Virus record (IMG/VR): IMGVR_UViG_3300031699_000004
Location: 1-41,786 of that record
From: a virus
Strand: one strand, 5' to 3'
DNA: 41,786 bases
The notes below the pieces were generated by a model that saw only the letters and a program-made list of their open reading frames with translations, was not told the DNA's origin and did not search any database. Made by a program: the position numbers and the translations under genes. Positions 1 to 6,758 of this stretch are shown one piece after another; the first letter of the stretch is position 1, and each line of letters begins with the position of its first letter.

Positions 1-9
1 ATATTGCAG
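1..9. repeat. 9-base terminal direct repeat (left copy)
   Basis: The first nine bases (ATATTGCAG) are identical to the last nine (41778-41786). A chance match of this length at both exact ends is unlikely, so the contig is probably circular or cohesive-ended. The integrase lies about 30 kb away, which argues against the repeat being an attachment-site core. It could also be an assembly overlap. Confidence 0.6.
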
Positions 10-229
10 CTCGCGCAGTTTTTCGCGGTGCGCATGCGATTTAGGGTGTGACGTGACGTTGTTTGGAGGCCCGGGCCGGGAGGGTGCCAGCCCTCCCGGG
101 GTCGGGGACTTGGGGCTGATCGACCGACGCGCCGTGAGACGCGCCCCCGGGTGTGCAAACTTCCGTGGTATCGGTCAGGACCGCCTATCACTTGAGCGTA
201 GTGGACTTGGGGGGAAGCGACATTGTGAC
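10..229. other. non-coding leader at left end, with perfect hairpin
   Basis: No convincing gene lies here. The open frame from a GTG at 53 is GC-rich filler before the methyltransferase. A perfect 9-bp hairpin lies at 76-84/91-99 with a six-base loop and no following T run. Together with 41522-41786 this forms a roughly 490-base non-coding junction if the ends are joined, a candidate site for packaging (cos/pac) or regulation. Confidence 0.5.
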
Positions 230-1585
230 GTGAAGGATCTGGTCAACGTCGAAGAGTTGGAGCTGGCCTGCATCGAAAGGTGGGCCGAGAATCCGCGGGA
301 GATCTCGCCAGAGGCCCGCGCGGGTCTGCGCGCATCGCTGGATCGCTTCGGCCTGGTGGAGCCCATCGTGGTCAACCGCCGGGGGCGGAAGCTGTGGCTG
401 GTCAGCGGGCACCAGCGTCTGGACCTGCTCGTCGCTGCCGGCGTGCGCAAGGCGCGCTGCGTGGTCGTCTCCATTGCGGAGCCGGAGGCGAGGGCGATAT
501 CGATCACGCTCAACAATCGCGCCATCCAGGGCAACTTCACGGCGCAGGTGGCGGTGCTGATCGACGAACTGCGCGAGGACCTCGGCGCCGAGGCCTCCGA
601 GCTGTTGCACTTGGAGATGCTCCGGGACGAGGTCGCGGCTGCGGCCGAGCCCGCGGCCGAGGGCCGGCGCGATCCCGACGCCGTACCGCCGGCGCCCAAG
701 CGCCCCACGAGCCGCCGCGGCGACCTCTGGCAGATGGGCGACCACCGCGTTTTCTGCGGCGATGCTACCTCCGAGAAGGATGTCGCTCGGGTCACCGCAG
801 GCAAGCGGGTTGACCTTGTGTTCACCGACCCGCCGTACAACATGGACTACCGTTCCAAGAAGCTGGGCGGGTTGATGAACGACTCGCTCAAAGAGGCGGC
901 GTTCGTCCGTCTCATCCTGGGGTCGGCCGGGAGGATGTTCGACGTGCTGCGCCCGGGCGGCACCTGGTACCTGTGCATGTCCAGCACCGAGGCCTCCACC
1001 GTGCACCACCAGCTGCGCAAGCTGGGGATGCAGCATCGCGTGATCGTGTGGGCCAAGCCTTACCCGGGCCTCGGCAGTCAGGATTACCGCCCCGCGCACG
1101 AGCTGGTGCTCTACGGGACGAAGCCTCCGCGATCGCGGCGCACGTGGCGCGGCGGGCGCGGCGAGGGCGACGTTTGGGAGTTCGATCCCGACCGCCCGGT
1201 GATCGCCAGGCGCGAGGGCAAGGGCATGGTGCTGGAGTTCGGCTCCGGCGTCGAGACGGTGATGGTCACACTCGCGAGGGCCTCCACAGGCCAGGTGCTG
1301 ACCTTCTCCGGTGAGGTGTCCGACCTCTGGCGACTCAATCGCGAGACCGGTGAGTACCTGCACCCCACGCAAAAGCCTGTGGTGATGGTTGAGCGTGCGC
1401 TGCGCAATTCCAGCCGCCCCGGCGACCTGGTGCTCGACAGCTTCGCCGGCAGCGGCACCACGCTGATCGCATGTGAACGCCTGGGGAGGGCGTTCGCTGG
1501 CCTCGAGCTGGACCCGGTCCGCTGCGACGTTGTGGTGCGCCGGTGGGAGCAGTTCACGGGGCGAAAGGCCAAGAGGCGAAGGTGA
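230..1585 (+). CDS. ParB-like / DNA methyltransferase fusion
   Basis: This is a probable DNA methyltransferase that transfers a methyl group from S-adenosylmethionine to the phage's own DNA, for protection or regulation. Residues 1 to about 110 resemble a ParB/Srx nucleotide-binding domain (PEARAGLRASLDRFG, then SGHQR). The methyltransferase half follows, with the catalytic DPPYN at residues 200-204 and the AdoMet-binding FAGSGTT at 405-411. The order catalytic-then-AdoMet is that of beta-class adenine/cytosine-N4 enzymes. The GTG at 230 is chosen because homology-like sequence begins there and a GGGGAAG ribosome site lies upstream; an open frame reaches back to 53. The ParB-methylase fusion is common in phages. 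Target base and site cannot be read from the sequence. Confidence 0.88.
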   Translation: MKDLVNVEELELACIERWAENPREISPEARAGLRASLDRFGLVEPIVVNRRGRKLWLVSGHQRLDLLVAAGVRKARCVVVSIAEPEARAISITLNNRAIQGNFTAQVAVLIDELREDLGAEASELLHLEMLRDEVAAAAEPAAEGRRDPDAVPPAPKRPTSRRGDLWQMGDHRVFCGDATSEKDVARVTAGKRVDLVFTDPPYNMDYRSKKLGGLMNDSLKEAAFVRLILGSAGRMFDVLRPGGTWYLCMSSTEASTVHHQLRKLGMQHRVIVWAKPYPGLGSQDYRPAHELVLYGTKPPRSRRTWRGGRGEGDVWEFDPDRPVIARREGKGMVLEFGSGVETVMVTLARASTGQVLTFSGEVSDLWRLNRETGEYLHPTQKPVVMVERALRNSSRPGDLVLDSFAGSGTTLIACERLGRAFAGLELDPVRCDVVVRRWEQFTGRKAKRRR

Positions 1586-1684
1586 CCCGACTGCGCTTCC
1601 GATCCCGGCCGGCCCCGAAGTCGCACCGCAAGGCCGGACAGCGCCGTCGGCGCAGGCCGAAGCAGCTCAGCTGCAGGAGGCGTC

Positions 1685-2590
1685 ATGGGTAGCAAGTCGA
1701 AAATCGAATGGACCGACGCCACATGGAATCCGTGGCAGGGCTGCCGGAAGGTTTCGGCCGGCTGCGCGAACTGCTACATGTACCGCGACAAGAAGCGGTA
1801 CGGGCAGGACCCCAGCAAGGTGGTGCGCAGCAGCTCCCGCACCTTCAATCTGCCAAAGCGCCTGCCGGCCGACACGCGCGTCTTCGTCTGCAGCTGGTCG
1901 GACTTCTTCATCGAGGAGGCCGACGCCTGGCGCGATGACGCGTGGGGGATCATCTGGCAGCACCCGGAGCTGCGCTTCATCATCCCCACGAAGCGCACCG
2001 AACGGATCGCGTCCTGCCTGCCGAGCTACTGGGGCCCGGGCTGGCCGCACGTGTGTCTGCTGGCCAGCGTCGAGAACCAGGAGTCCGCAAACAAGCGGAT
2101 ACCGGAATTGCTGGCCGTGCCTGCGGCCTGCAGGGGAATCAGCGCCGAGCCCCTATTGGGTCCGATCAACTTCCGATGGACGAACTGGTGCGAATGCGCC
2201 TCTGGCGAGACCTATCGGGAGTACCTTGAGCGCGGCGGTAGCGTCAACGAATACGAGGCCCTTCGCGCCCTCGACTGGGTCATTGCCGGTGGCGAATCAG
2301 GTCCTGGTGCCAGGCCGATGCATCCCGACTGGGTTCGCGGACTGCGCGACCAATGCGGTGGTGCCGGCGTGCCATTCTTCTTCAAACAATGGGGCGAGTG
2401 GCTCCCGTGGGGGCAGTTCGGCGACCGGGATCTCGACGAGTTTCTTCGCATGACCCGCGCAGAGCGTAGACCGCAGGAGCCAGATGTCAATGGCGCTGCA
2501 GCCACTTACCGCGTCGGCAAGAAGCGCGCCGGCCGGTTCCTCGACGGTCACGAGCACAGCCAATTCCCGGAGGTACTTCAGCATGCCTAA
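1685..2590 (+). CDS. phage Gp37/Gp68-type (DUF5131) protein
   Basis: The 301-residue protein matches the Gp37/Gp68 (DUF5131) family in its opening KIEWTDATWNPWQGC and in the later VIAGGESGPGARP and PFFFKQWGEW segments. Cysteines at 20, 27 and 30 (C-x6-C-x2-C) form the family's three-Cys motif, which resembles a metal or iron-sulfur site; some members are described as radical-SAM-like. The biochemical role is not established. The ATG follows a strong GCAGGAGG site, and the gene overlaps the next start by eight bases, so the two are probably translated together. Length is normal for the family. Confidence 0.85.
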   Translation: MGSKSKIEWTDATWNPWQGCRKVSAGCANCYMYRDKKRYGQDPSKVVRSSSRTFNLPKRLPADTRVFVCSWSDFFIEEADAWRDDAWGIIWQHPELRFIIPTKRTERIASCLPSYWGPGWPHVCLLASVENQESANKRIPELLAVPAACRGISAEPLLGPINFRWTNWCECASGETYREYLERGGSVNEYEALRALDWVIAGGESGPGARPMHPDWVRGLRDQCGGAGVPFFFKQWGEWLPWGQFGDRDLDEFLRMTRAERRPQEPDVNGAAATYRVGKKRAGRFLDGHEHSQFPEVLQHA

Positions 2591-3698
2591 ACCCGTCTAC
2601 CGAATCCGCAACTGGAAGGACATCTACGAGAGCAGCGGCACGCGCCGTTACGCCCGGCTGAAGTGGGTGCCCGTAAGCAACAACCTGTCATCGCGGGAGT
2701 ACGCGCACCTGATCGGCGGCGAGCCTAACGGCTACGAGCATGTGCTGGCCTGGGACTTGATCCTGCGTGTGGCCAGCGCGGTCGAACACCGCTCGCTGCG
2801 CGGTTACCTTGTGGACTGCCACGGCGTACCGCTGGACGCCCAGGACCTCGCGGACATGACCCGGGTGCCCTGCAGGATCTTCGAGGAGGCCCTGACCCGG
2901 CTGCTGGGCGCGAGGCTGCGGCTCCTGGAGGTCGCCCCGGCCGAGGAGTACTCCGCTGCGCTGCGCGAGGCTGAGCTGCTGCCCGACGGGGGTGGCGACG
3001 GAGCGCCGTTACCGGACGCAAGTGTCGCGGGCGACGTGTCTTCTGTCGACGCTGCCGAGAGTGCTCGTGGCGCCGGCGCCGAGGCCTCTGCAGCAGTCTG
3101 CACCAACTTGCAGCAATCCGCTGCAGGTTGTCGCCCTAGAACTGGAACTGGAACGAGAACAGGAACGGGTAACCCCAAGACCTACGGGGGTTGCTCTTTG
3201 GACGCTGGCTTACAAGCCAAGTGCGCGCACGCGCGCGCGCGTACTTACTCAACCGGCCCCGACCTGACCGGCCGGGATCTACCCACGCACCTTGCGGTAG
3301 CCGCGTCCGGCTCGGGGGTCTCGGCGCACCTGGTGGCCGAGGCGCTTCACGAGGGCCGAGACGAGGCCTGCGTGCTCTCCTGGCTCGGCAAGGCGGCGCG
3401 CTGGCGGGAGTGCCGCAGCCCCGATGCCTTCTTCCGCTGGGGGGTGGCCACCGGTGGCGAGAGCACGCTCGGCGACCACAACGCGGCCAAGCGCATACTG
3501 CGCGGGGCGTTCCGGCCGGCGCCGGCGGTGGCCCGGGCCTGCCGGGCCGAACGGCTCGCGAAGCGCGAGCGCGATCGCGCCGTCTGGAAGTACCGCCGAC
3601 TCCGCAAGCTCGCCGGCCGGCTGCCGCTGGGCAAGCGTGGCCCGGTGCTGCGCGAGATCTCCAGGCGCGAGTCCGCCGAGTTGGAGGGAGCAGCCTGA
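2583..3698 (+). CDS. probable phage replication initiator / replisome organiser
   Basis: The 371-residue protein has an N-terminal segment (about 1-115) built like the winged-helix part of phage replication initiators. It has a low-complexity Ala/Gly/Arg/Thr linker (about 120-235) and a basic C-terminal helical region. The linker DNA carries five tandem GAAC-type hexamers (3139-3168) and a long alternating purine-pyrimidine tract, reminiscent of lambda O, whose gene contains the origin. The ATG at 2583 is chosen over upstream in-frame starts because GGAGG lies just before it and it overlaps the previous gene by eight bases. The function is inferred from architecture and position only. Confidence 0.55.
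   Translation: MPKPVYRIRNWKDIYESSGTRRYARLKWVPVSNNLSSREYAHLIGGEPNGYEHVLAWDLILRVASAVEHRSLRGYLVDCHGVPLDAQDLADMTRVPCRIFEEALTRLLGARLRLLEVAPAEEYSAALREAELLPDGGGDGAPLPDASVAGDVSSVDAAESARGAGAEASAAVCTNLQQSAAGCRPRTGTGTRTGTGNPKTYGGCSLDAGLQAKCAHARARTYSTGPDLTGRDLPTHLAVAASGSGVSAHLVAEALHEGRDEACVLSWLGKAARWRECRSPDAFFRWGVATGGESTLGDHNAAKRILRGAFRPAPAVARACRAERLAKRERDRAVWKYRRLRKLAGRLPLGKRGPVLREISRRESAELEGAA
3139..3168 (+). repeat. five tandem hexamers (iteron-like)
   Basis: Five consecutive units of the form GAAC followed by two variable bases (TG, TG, GA, AG, GG) run without interruption inside the putative initiator gene, encoding an alternating Thr/Gly/Arg run. Such arrays inside an initiator gene can be initiator-binding sites. 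They could equally be a simple coding repeat. Confidence 0.5.
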
Positions 3699-3919
3699 TG
3701 GGCCTGATGAAGAACCTCGCCACCGAGGGCCGGTCGCCGCGGACGCGGGACTTTGACTTCCTCTACCCCGGGGCGCTGCAGGTGCTGGAGGCATGGCGGC
3801 GCGTGAAGCCGGAAGCCGCCGCCGTGCTCGAAGAGCTGCGCGCCGGCGGGGGCACCCCCGAGCAGGCCGTCGAGTGGGACGCATGGTACCGGAAGTACCG
3901 GGCGGGATGTCGCCGATGA
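3698..3919 (+). CDS. small hypothetical protein
   Basis: The 73-residue protein has no recognised domain. It is rich in Trp, Ala and Arg toward the end (DAWYRKYRAGCRR). The ATG overlaps the stop of the preceding gene (TGATG), and the next ATG overlaps this stop, so it sits in a tightly coupled operon between the replication-like gene and the terminase. A GGAGGGAG ribosome site precedes it. Function unknown. Confidence 0.65.
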   Translation: MGLMKNLATEGRSPRTRDFDFLYPGALQVLEAWRRVKPEAAAVLEELRAGGGTPEQAVEWDAWYRKYRAGCRR

Positions 3920-4167
3920 GTCTCTGCAAGCACAAGCACCAGGACGTGCTGATCCTCGACGTCGACGATCCCGCCGAGCGCGTTTACTGGCTGCAGTGCT
4001 TCGACTGCGGCCGGGTATCGCAGGAGTTGTGCGGGGCCCGTCACCGGGCGGTGCACCGGTTGGTGACCGCGCTGGGCTTCGGTGTTGACTGGGAGAAGGC
4101 TTACTATCGCTTTGCGGCAGAAACCGCCGCGCAGCGTGTCGCCGGGAACGGGGTGAGCCGTGGCTGA
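3916..4167 (+). CDS. small zinc-finger-like protein
   Basis: The 83-residue protein contains an early Cys/His group (LCKHKH) and a CFDC pair, a spacing compatible with one zinc site. The start forms an ATGA overlap with the previous stop; an alternative ATG lies nine bases upstream at 3907. It directly precedes the terminase small subunit, with overlapping ends. Phage proteins of this kind often bind DNA or partner proteins, but no function can be assigned. Confidence 0.6.
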   Translation: MSLCKHKHQDVLILDVDDPAERVYWLQCFDCGRVSQELCGARHRAVHRLVTALGFGVDWEKAYYRFAAETAAQRVAGNGVSRG

Positions 4168-4780
4168 GAAGTCCATCGCCGAGAAGGCCGAGAACGAACT
4201 GGCGCTGGATGCGCTCAAGAAGCGCGCTCTCGACAAGAAGCTCACCCGCGCGGAGATCGCCGCGGTGCGCCGCTACGAGAAGCGCCACGCCGCTGCTGCG
4301 CGCGAGGAGGTGCTCACCGGCGCCAGCCAGGTGGAACTCTGCCGGGTGCTGGACGTCAAGCGGCAACAGGTGAAGCGATACGAGCAGAAGGGCATGCCCC
4401 GCAACCCCGACGGCACCTACGATCTCACGCGCTGCGTGCCCTGGCTGAAAGATCACGAGCGCGAACTCTACGAGCAGCAGAAGGAAGTCAACGTGACCGC
4501 GCTGGAGGTTCGCCGGCAGATCGCCGCGGAGGCCGACGCCTTGAAGCTGCAGGAACACAAGGGCGATGTCGCGCCGGTGGACCACTTCGAGTCGGTGATC
4601 TGGAGGCTGTTCGGCGGCTTCAAGGCCCGCCTGGAGTCGTGGCCGCGCCGGGTGGCCAAGACCAAGGCGCAGGAGAAGCATTTGTCGAAGGAGCTGAAGA
4701 AGCTGCTCGGCGAGTTCTCGGACGGGACGGCCTCACTGCTTGAGGACACCCGCCCGAAGAGGAAGCGCCGGCGTGGATGA
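4160..4780 (+). CDS. terminase small subunit (Nu1-like)
   Basis: The 206-residue protein is a probable DNA-recognition subunit of the packaging motor. After a charged N-terminal helical region, a helix-turn-helix segment (SQVELCRVLDVKRQQVKRYEQKG) is followed by a wing-like PRNPDGTYDLTRCVPWL, the pattern of Nu1/MerR-like small terminases. The C-terminal half is helical and would assemble with the large subunit encoded at 6759. In lambda, Nu1 binds cos just upstream; here the two terminase genes are separated by about 2 kb of small genes. GTG start, overlapping the previous gene. Confidence 0.75.
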   Translation: MAEKSIAEKAENELALDALKKRALDKKLTRAEIAAVRRYEKRHAAAAREEVLTGASQVELCRVLDVKRQQVKRYEQKGMPRNPDGTYDLTRCVPWLKDHERELYEQQKEVNVTALEVRRQIAAEADALKLQEHKGDVAPVDHFESVIWRLFGGFKARLESWPRRVAKTKAQEKHLSKELKKLLGEFSDGTASLLEDTRPKRKRRRG

Positions 4781-5129
4781 TCCCCGCAAGACCCTCCGTG
4801 GCAGGGTGGCGGTGCTGCGTTCGCACGGGCTCGACGATCTCGCGGCGCGCATGGTGGTCATGCCCGACATCAGCGTCCGGGCCGCTCGCGAACTCGAGCA
4901 CGTGTGGCGCAACTACCGCGGAGGTCTGCAGCGGATCAAGGAAAACGAATGCGGGGAATTCTGGCGCAGCGTGTGGGCCATGCTGCGCTACAGCACCGAG
5001 CGCGGCGACCGCGAGGCGGCGGTCGAGGTCCTGGACCGCGCCCTGGATAGGGTGGAGCCGGCGACGGCGAGGCGCGGCCCGTGGGGATTCTTACGTTGCG
5101 TTGGCAAAGGGGAAGATGATGAGCGTTAG
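4773..5129 (+). CDS. hypothetical protein
   Basis: The 118-residue protein is charged and mostly helical (ELEHVWRNYRGGLQRIKENE), with no known motif. The GTG at 4773 overlaps the end of the small terminase by eight bases, and this frame reads as natural protein, whereas the other frame open here does so only from 5119. The position right after Nu1 might suggest a packaging accessory, but that is only context. Confidence 0.6.
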   Translation: MDDPRKTLRGRVAVLRSHGLDDLAARMVVMPDISVRAARELEHVWRNYRGGLQRIKENECGEFWRSVWAMLRYSTERGDREAAVEVLDRALDRVEPATARRGPWGFLRCVGKGEDDER

Positions 5130-5382
5130 AATTGTATCGGGCAGCCCGAAGTGTCCCAAGTGTGGTCATCCGCCAGTGAGAATCGAAATCAAGCGTTCTG
5201 GCGGGGTGCCTTGGGAATACGCGGAAATTGACTGGTGCATGGTTTCGCTGGTAAAGGCGCTGAACAACGCAGGATTGGAAACCAGATGGAGTTGTTGCGG
5301 TCATGGCGAAGCAAATCCGGTGGTGATTCTGCGCGATGGACGGAAGGTAGAGGTATTCCCGCTAGAGGAAGGAGGTGCGTGA
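5119..5382 (+). CDS. small zinc-ribbon-like protein
   Basis: The 87-residue protein has a CPKCGHPPVRIEI knuckle near its start and a second CCGHGE motif, consistent with one zinc ribbon. It overlaps the previous gene by 11 bases. Two adjacent ATGs (5116 and 5119) follow AAAGGGGAAG; 5119 has the better spacing. Base composition is visibly less GC-rich than the head genes, as in the next few genes, suggesting recent acquisition. Confidence 0.65.
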   Translation: MSVRIVSGSPKCPKCGHPPVRIEIKRSGGVPWEYAEIDWCMVSLVKALNNAGLETRWSCCGHGEANPVVILRDGRKVEVFPLEEGGA

Positions 5383-5581
5383 TGGACGCTGAGAGCGGTT
5401 ATGACGCCGTGGAAGGCTACAGAACGCCCGAGTGTGAGATTAACCCTACGACATCGGCTACTGGAAGCGATACGATGGCAAGAGCCGAAACGCGTGCGGC
5501 ATTGATGAGATAGAGCGGGCAGGATGGGATGCGTGCGATGCGGAGCTAAGGGCCGAGCGCCGGGGCGGGGGTGAGAAGTGA
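5382..5581 (+). pseudogene. small gene broken by a one-base frameshift
   Basis: From the ATG at 5382 (AAGGAGG upstream, TGATG overlap) the frame reads sensibly to about CEINP at 5445, then continues as poor sequence to a stop at 5513. In the frame one base back, the DNA from about 5446 reads PYDIGYWKRYDGKSRN and then IDEIERAGWDACDAEL, ending at 5581 with a GTGA overlap to the next gene. That overlap shows the second frame is the true 3' end. A single missing base near the CCC at 5443-5445 explains both halves. It may be a real mutation, a sequencing error, or rarely a recoding site. Confidence 0.7.
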
Positions 5582-5775
5582 GCTGGGGAGAACGGAGCTG
5601 CAAGCATTACTGCGCCGATTGTCCGGTAGAGAATCCCACCATCGGCACCTGCAACCCCAACTGTCCGAGCTACGAGAGCAACGGCGAACCGCCCGACACA
5701 ATTGACGGGCCAACTATACTAGGTCAATTCTTCTTGGCGAAACACAAGGCCGAGCGCGGGGACGGGGGTGAGTGA
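5578..5775 (+). CDS. small Cys-rich protein
   Basis: The 65-residue protein has six cysteines in about 28 residues (SCKHYCADCP, then GTCNPNCPSY), which suggests a metal-binding knuckle. It starts at a GTG overlapping the previous stop. The last residues (KAERGDGGE) are the same as those of the next gene because they lie in a duplicated gene-boundary sequence. Function unknown. Confidence 0.65.
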   Translation: MSWGERSCKHYCADCPVENPTIGTCNPNCPSYESNGEPPDTIDGPTILGQFFLAKHKAERGDGGE

Positions 5776-5779
5776 TGGC
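5745..5779 (+). repeat. 35-base gene-boundary repeat (copy 1)
   Basis: This segment is identical over 35 bases to 6161-6195, and a diverged version lies at about 5548-5576. Each copy encodes the C-terminal RAERxGGGE or KAERGDGGE tail, supplies the GGGGGTGA ribosome-site-like sequence, and ends at the start of the next gene. It could act as a homologous joint for swapping small genes. Confidence 0.85.
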
Positions 5780-6191
5780 CGTACATATTGGGTATGACGC
5801 AGACGGGGCTAACGAGCCAGAGGAAGCCGTGAGCGGGGAAGCAGTGATGGACGAAGCGATTGAGCGTGCGGCAAATGCTGCCGACCTGGCGTTTCAAGAG
5901 TTCCTTGCTGGTGACATGCCCGATGACTGCCAGTGGCCGTTTGTTGTCCGCGCCGCCATCAAGGCGTACTTGGCGGGGACGCCGGAAGTGAGCGACAGTG
6001 CCAGTACACAACAGCTCATTGAAGACTATAGCCAGCTTCGCAGTGCAGGTTGCGAACTGGCGTCTGCGGCCATGCGGGTGATTGGTCACTTTGATGGTTG
6101 CCACAGATTGGCGTCTGCGGTAGCTGAGTGGGCTAGGGTCGTATCCGAAGAAGGCGGCCGCAAGGCCGAGCGCGGGGACGGGGGTGAGTGA
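5775..6191 (+). CDS. hypothetical protein
   Basis: The 138-residue acidic protein has no recognised domain. It is preceded by the boundary repeat, whose GGGGGTG provides the ribosome site, and it ends inside the second copy. The ATG at 5775 is preferred to a GTG three bases earlier. The body includes AIERAANAADLAFQEFLAG and a C-terminal helical half. Composition is lower in GC than the structural genes. Confidence 0.6.
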   Translation: MAVHIGYDADGANEPEEAVSGEAVMDEAIERAANAADLAFQEFLAGDMPDDCQWPFVVRAAIKAYLAGTPEVSDSASTQQLIEDYSQLRSAGCELASAAMRVIGHFDGCHRLASAVAEWARVVSEEGGRKAERGDGGE

Positions 6192-6195
6192 TGGC
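6161..6195 (+). repeat. 35-base gene-boundary repeat (copy 2)
   Basis: Exact copy of 5745-5779 at the junction between the 138-residue and 74-residue genes. Confidence 0.85.
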
Positions 6196-6415
6196 TAAGA
6201 AGAAACGCAAGTGTACCGAGCGTCCCGAGCGTTGCCAAAACTGCAAGCACTTCACGACCTACTACAACTCGTGTTCCTATGTTCTATCGCGGGGCGGCAG
6301 CTACGACGAGTGCGTATGCAGTACGCCGCTGGGGCACCTTTGCATGGCCGACAAGGACCGCCCGCAGGTCTGTAGCGAAAATGGCTGGTGCGAGTTGTTC
6401 GCCAAGGTCCGATAA
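6191..6415 (+). CDS. small Cys-rich protein
   Basis: The 74-residue protein begins with a basic tail (AKKKRKC) and has eight or more cysteines, including CQNCKHF and CVCSTPLGHLC, a pattern typical of small phage zinc-binding proteins. It starts at the ATG at the end of boundary repeat copy 2. No function can be assigned. Confidence 0.65.
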   Translation: MAKKKRKCTERPERCQNCKHFTTYYNSCSYVLSRGGSYDECVCSTPLGHLCMADKDRPQVCSENGWCELFAKVR

Positions 6416-6452
6416 CAGGCGACATGTTTCACTCGCAAGAGGAGAACTGACC

Positions 6453-6758
6453 ATGCCGAAACTGCATCTTGCCCACGAAGCCAGCGGCCTCTACATGTTC
6501 GGGTGCCCGGGCTGCGGCTGCGCCCACGGCTTCTACACGATGCCCCACAAGAATCATGCGGGCAATCCGGGACCGGTGTGGGAGTTCAACGGCGACCTTG
6601 AGCGGCCGACGTTCAAGCCGTCACTGCTGGTTAACGGCAGCGAGCCTGAGAGCCGCTGCCATCTCTTCATGCGCGACGGCCGGATCCAGTTCCTGGGCGA
6701 CTGCCACCACGAGCTCGCCGGCCAGACGGTTGACTGTCCGGATTGGGAGGGGTTCTGA
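6453..6758 (+). CDS. DUF6527-like phage protein
   Basis: The 101-residue protein has the features of a small phage family annotated as DUF6527: an early CPGCGCAHGF zinc knuckle, WEFNGDLERPTFKPSLL, then CHLFMRDGRIQFLGDC and HELAGQTV. Family members often lie just before or within packaging and head genes, as here, where the large terminase starts right after the stop. AAGAGGAGAA is the ribosome site. Biochemical role unknown. Confidence 0.75.
   Translation: MPKLHLAHEASGLYMFGCPGCGCAHGFYTMPHKNHAGNPGPVWEFNGDLERPTFKPSLLVNGSEPESRCHLFMRDGRIQFLGDCHHELAGQTVDCPDWEGF

Noticed and set aside
1-9. Terminal repeat as integration (att) core of an excised prophage
   Set aside because: The integrase is about 30 kb from either end on the linear map (roughly 11 kb if circular), whereas attP normally adjoins int.
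3347-4681. 444-codon open frame on the minus strand
   Set aside because: Shadow of several plus-strand genes with proper overlaps and ribosome sites.
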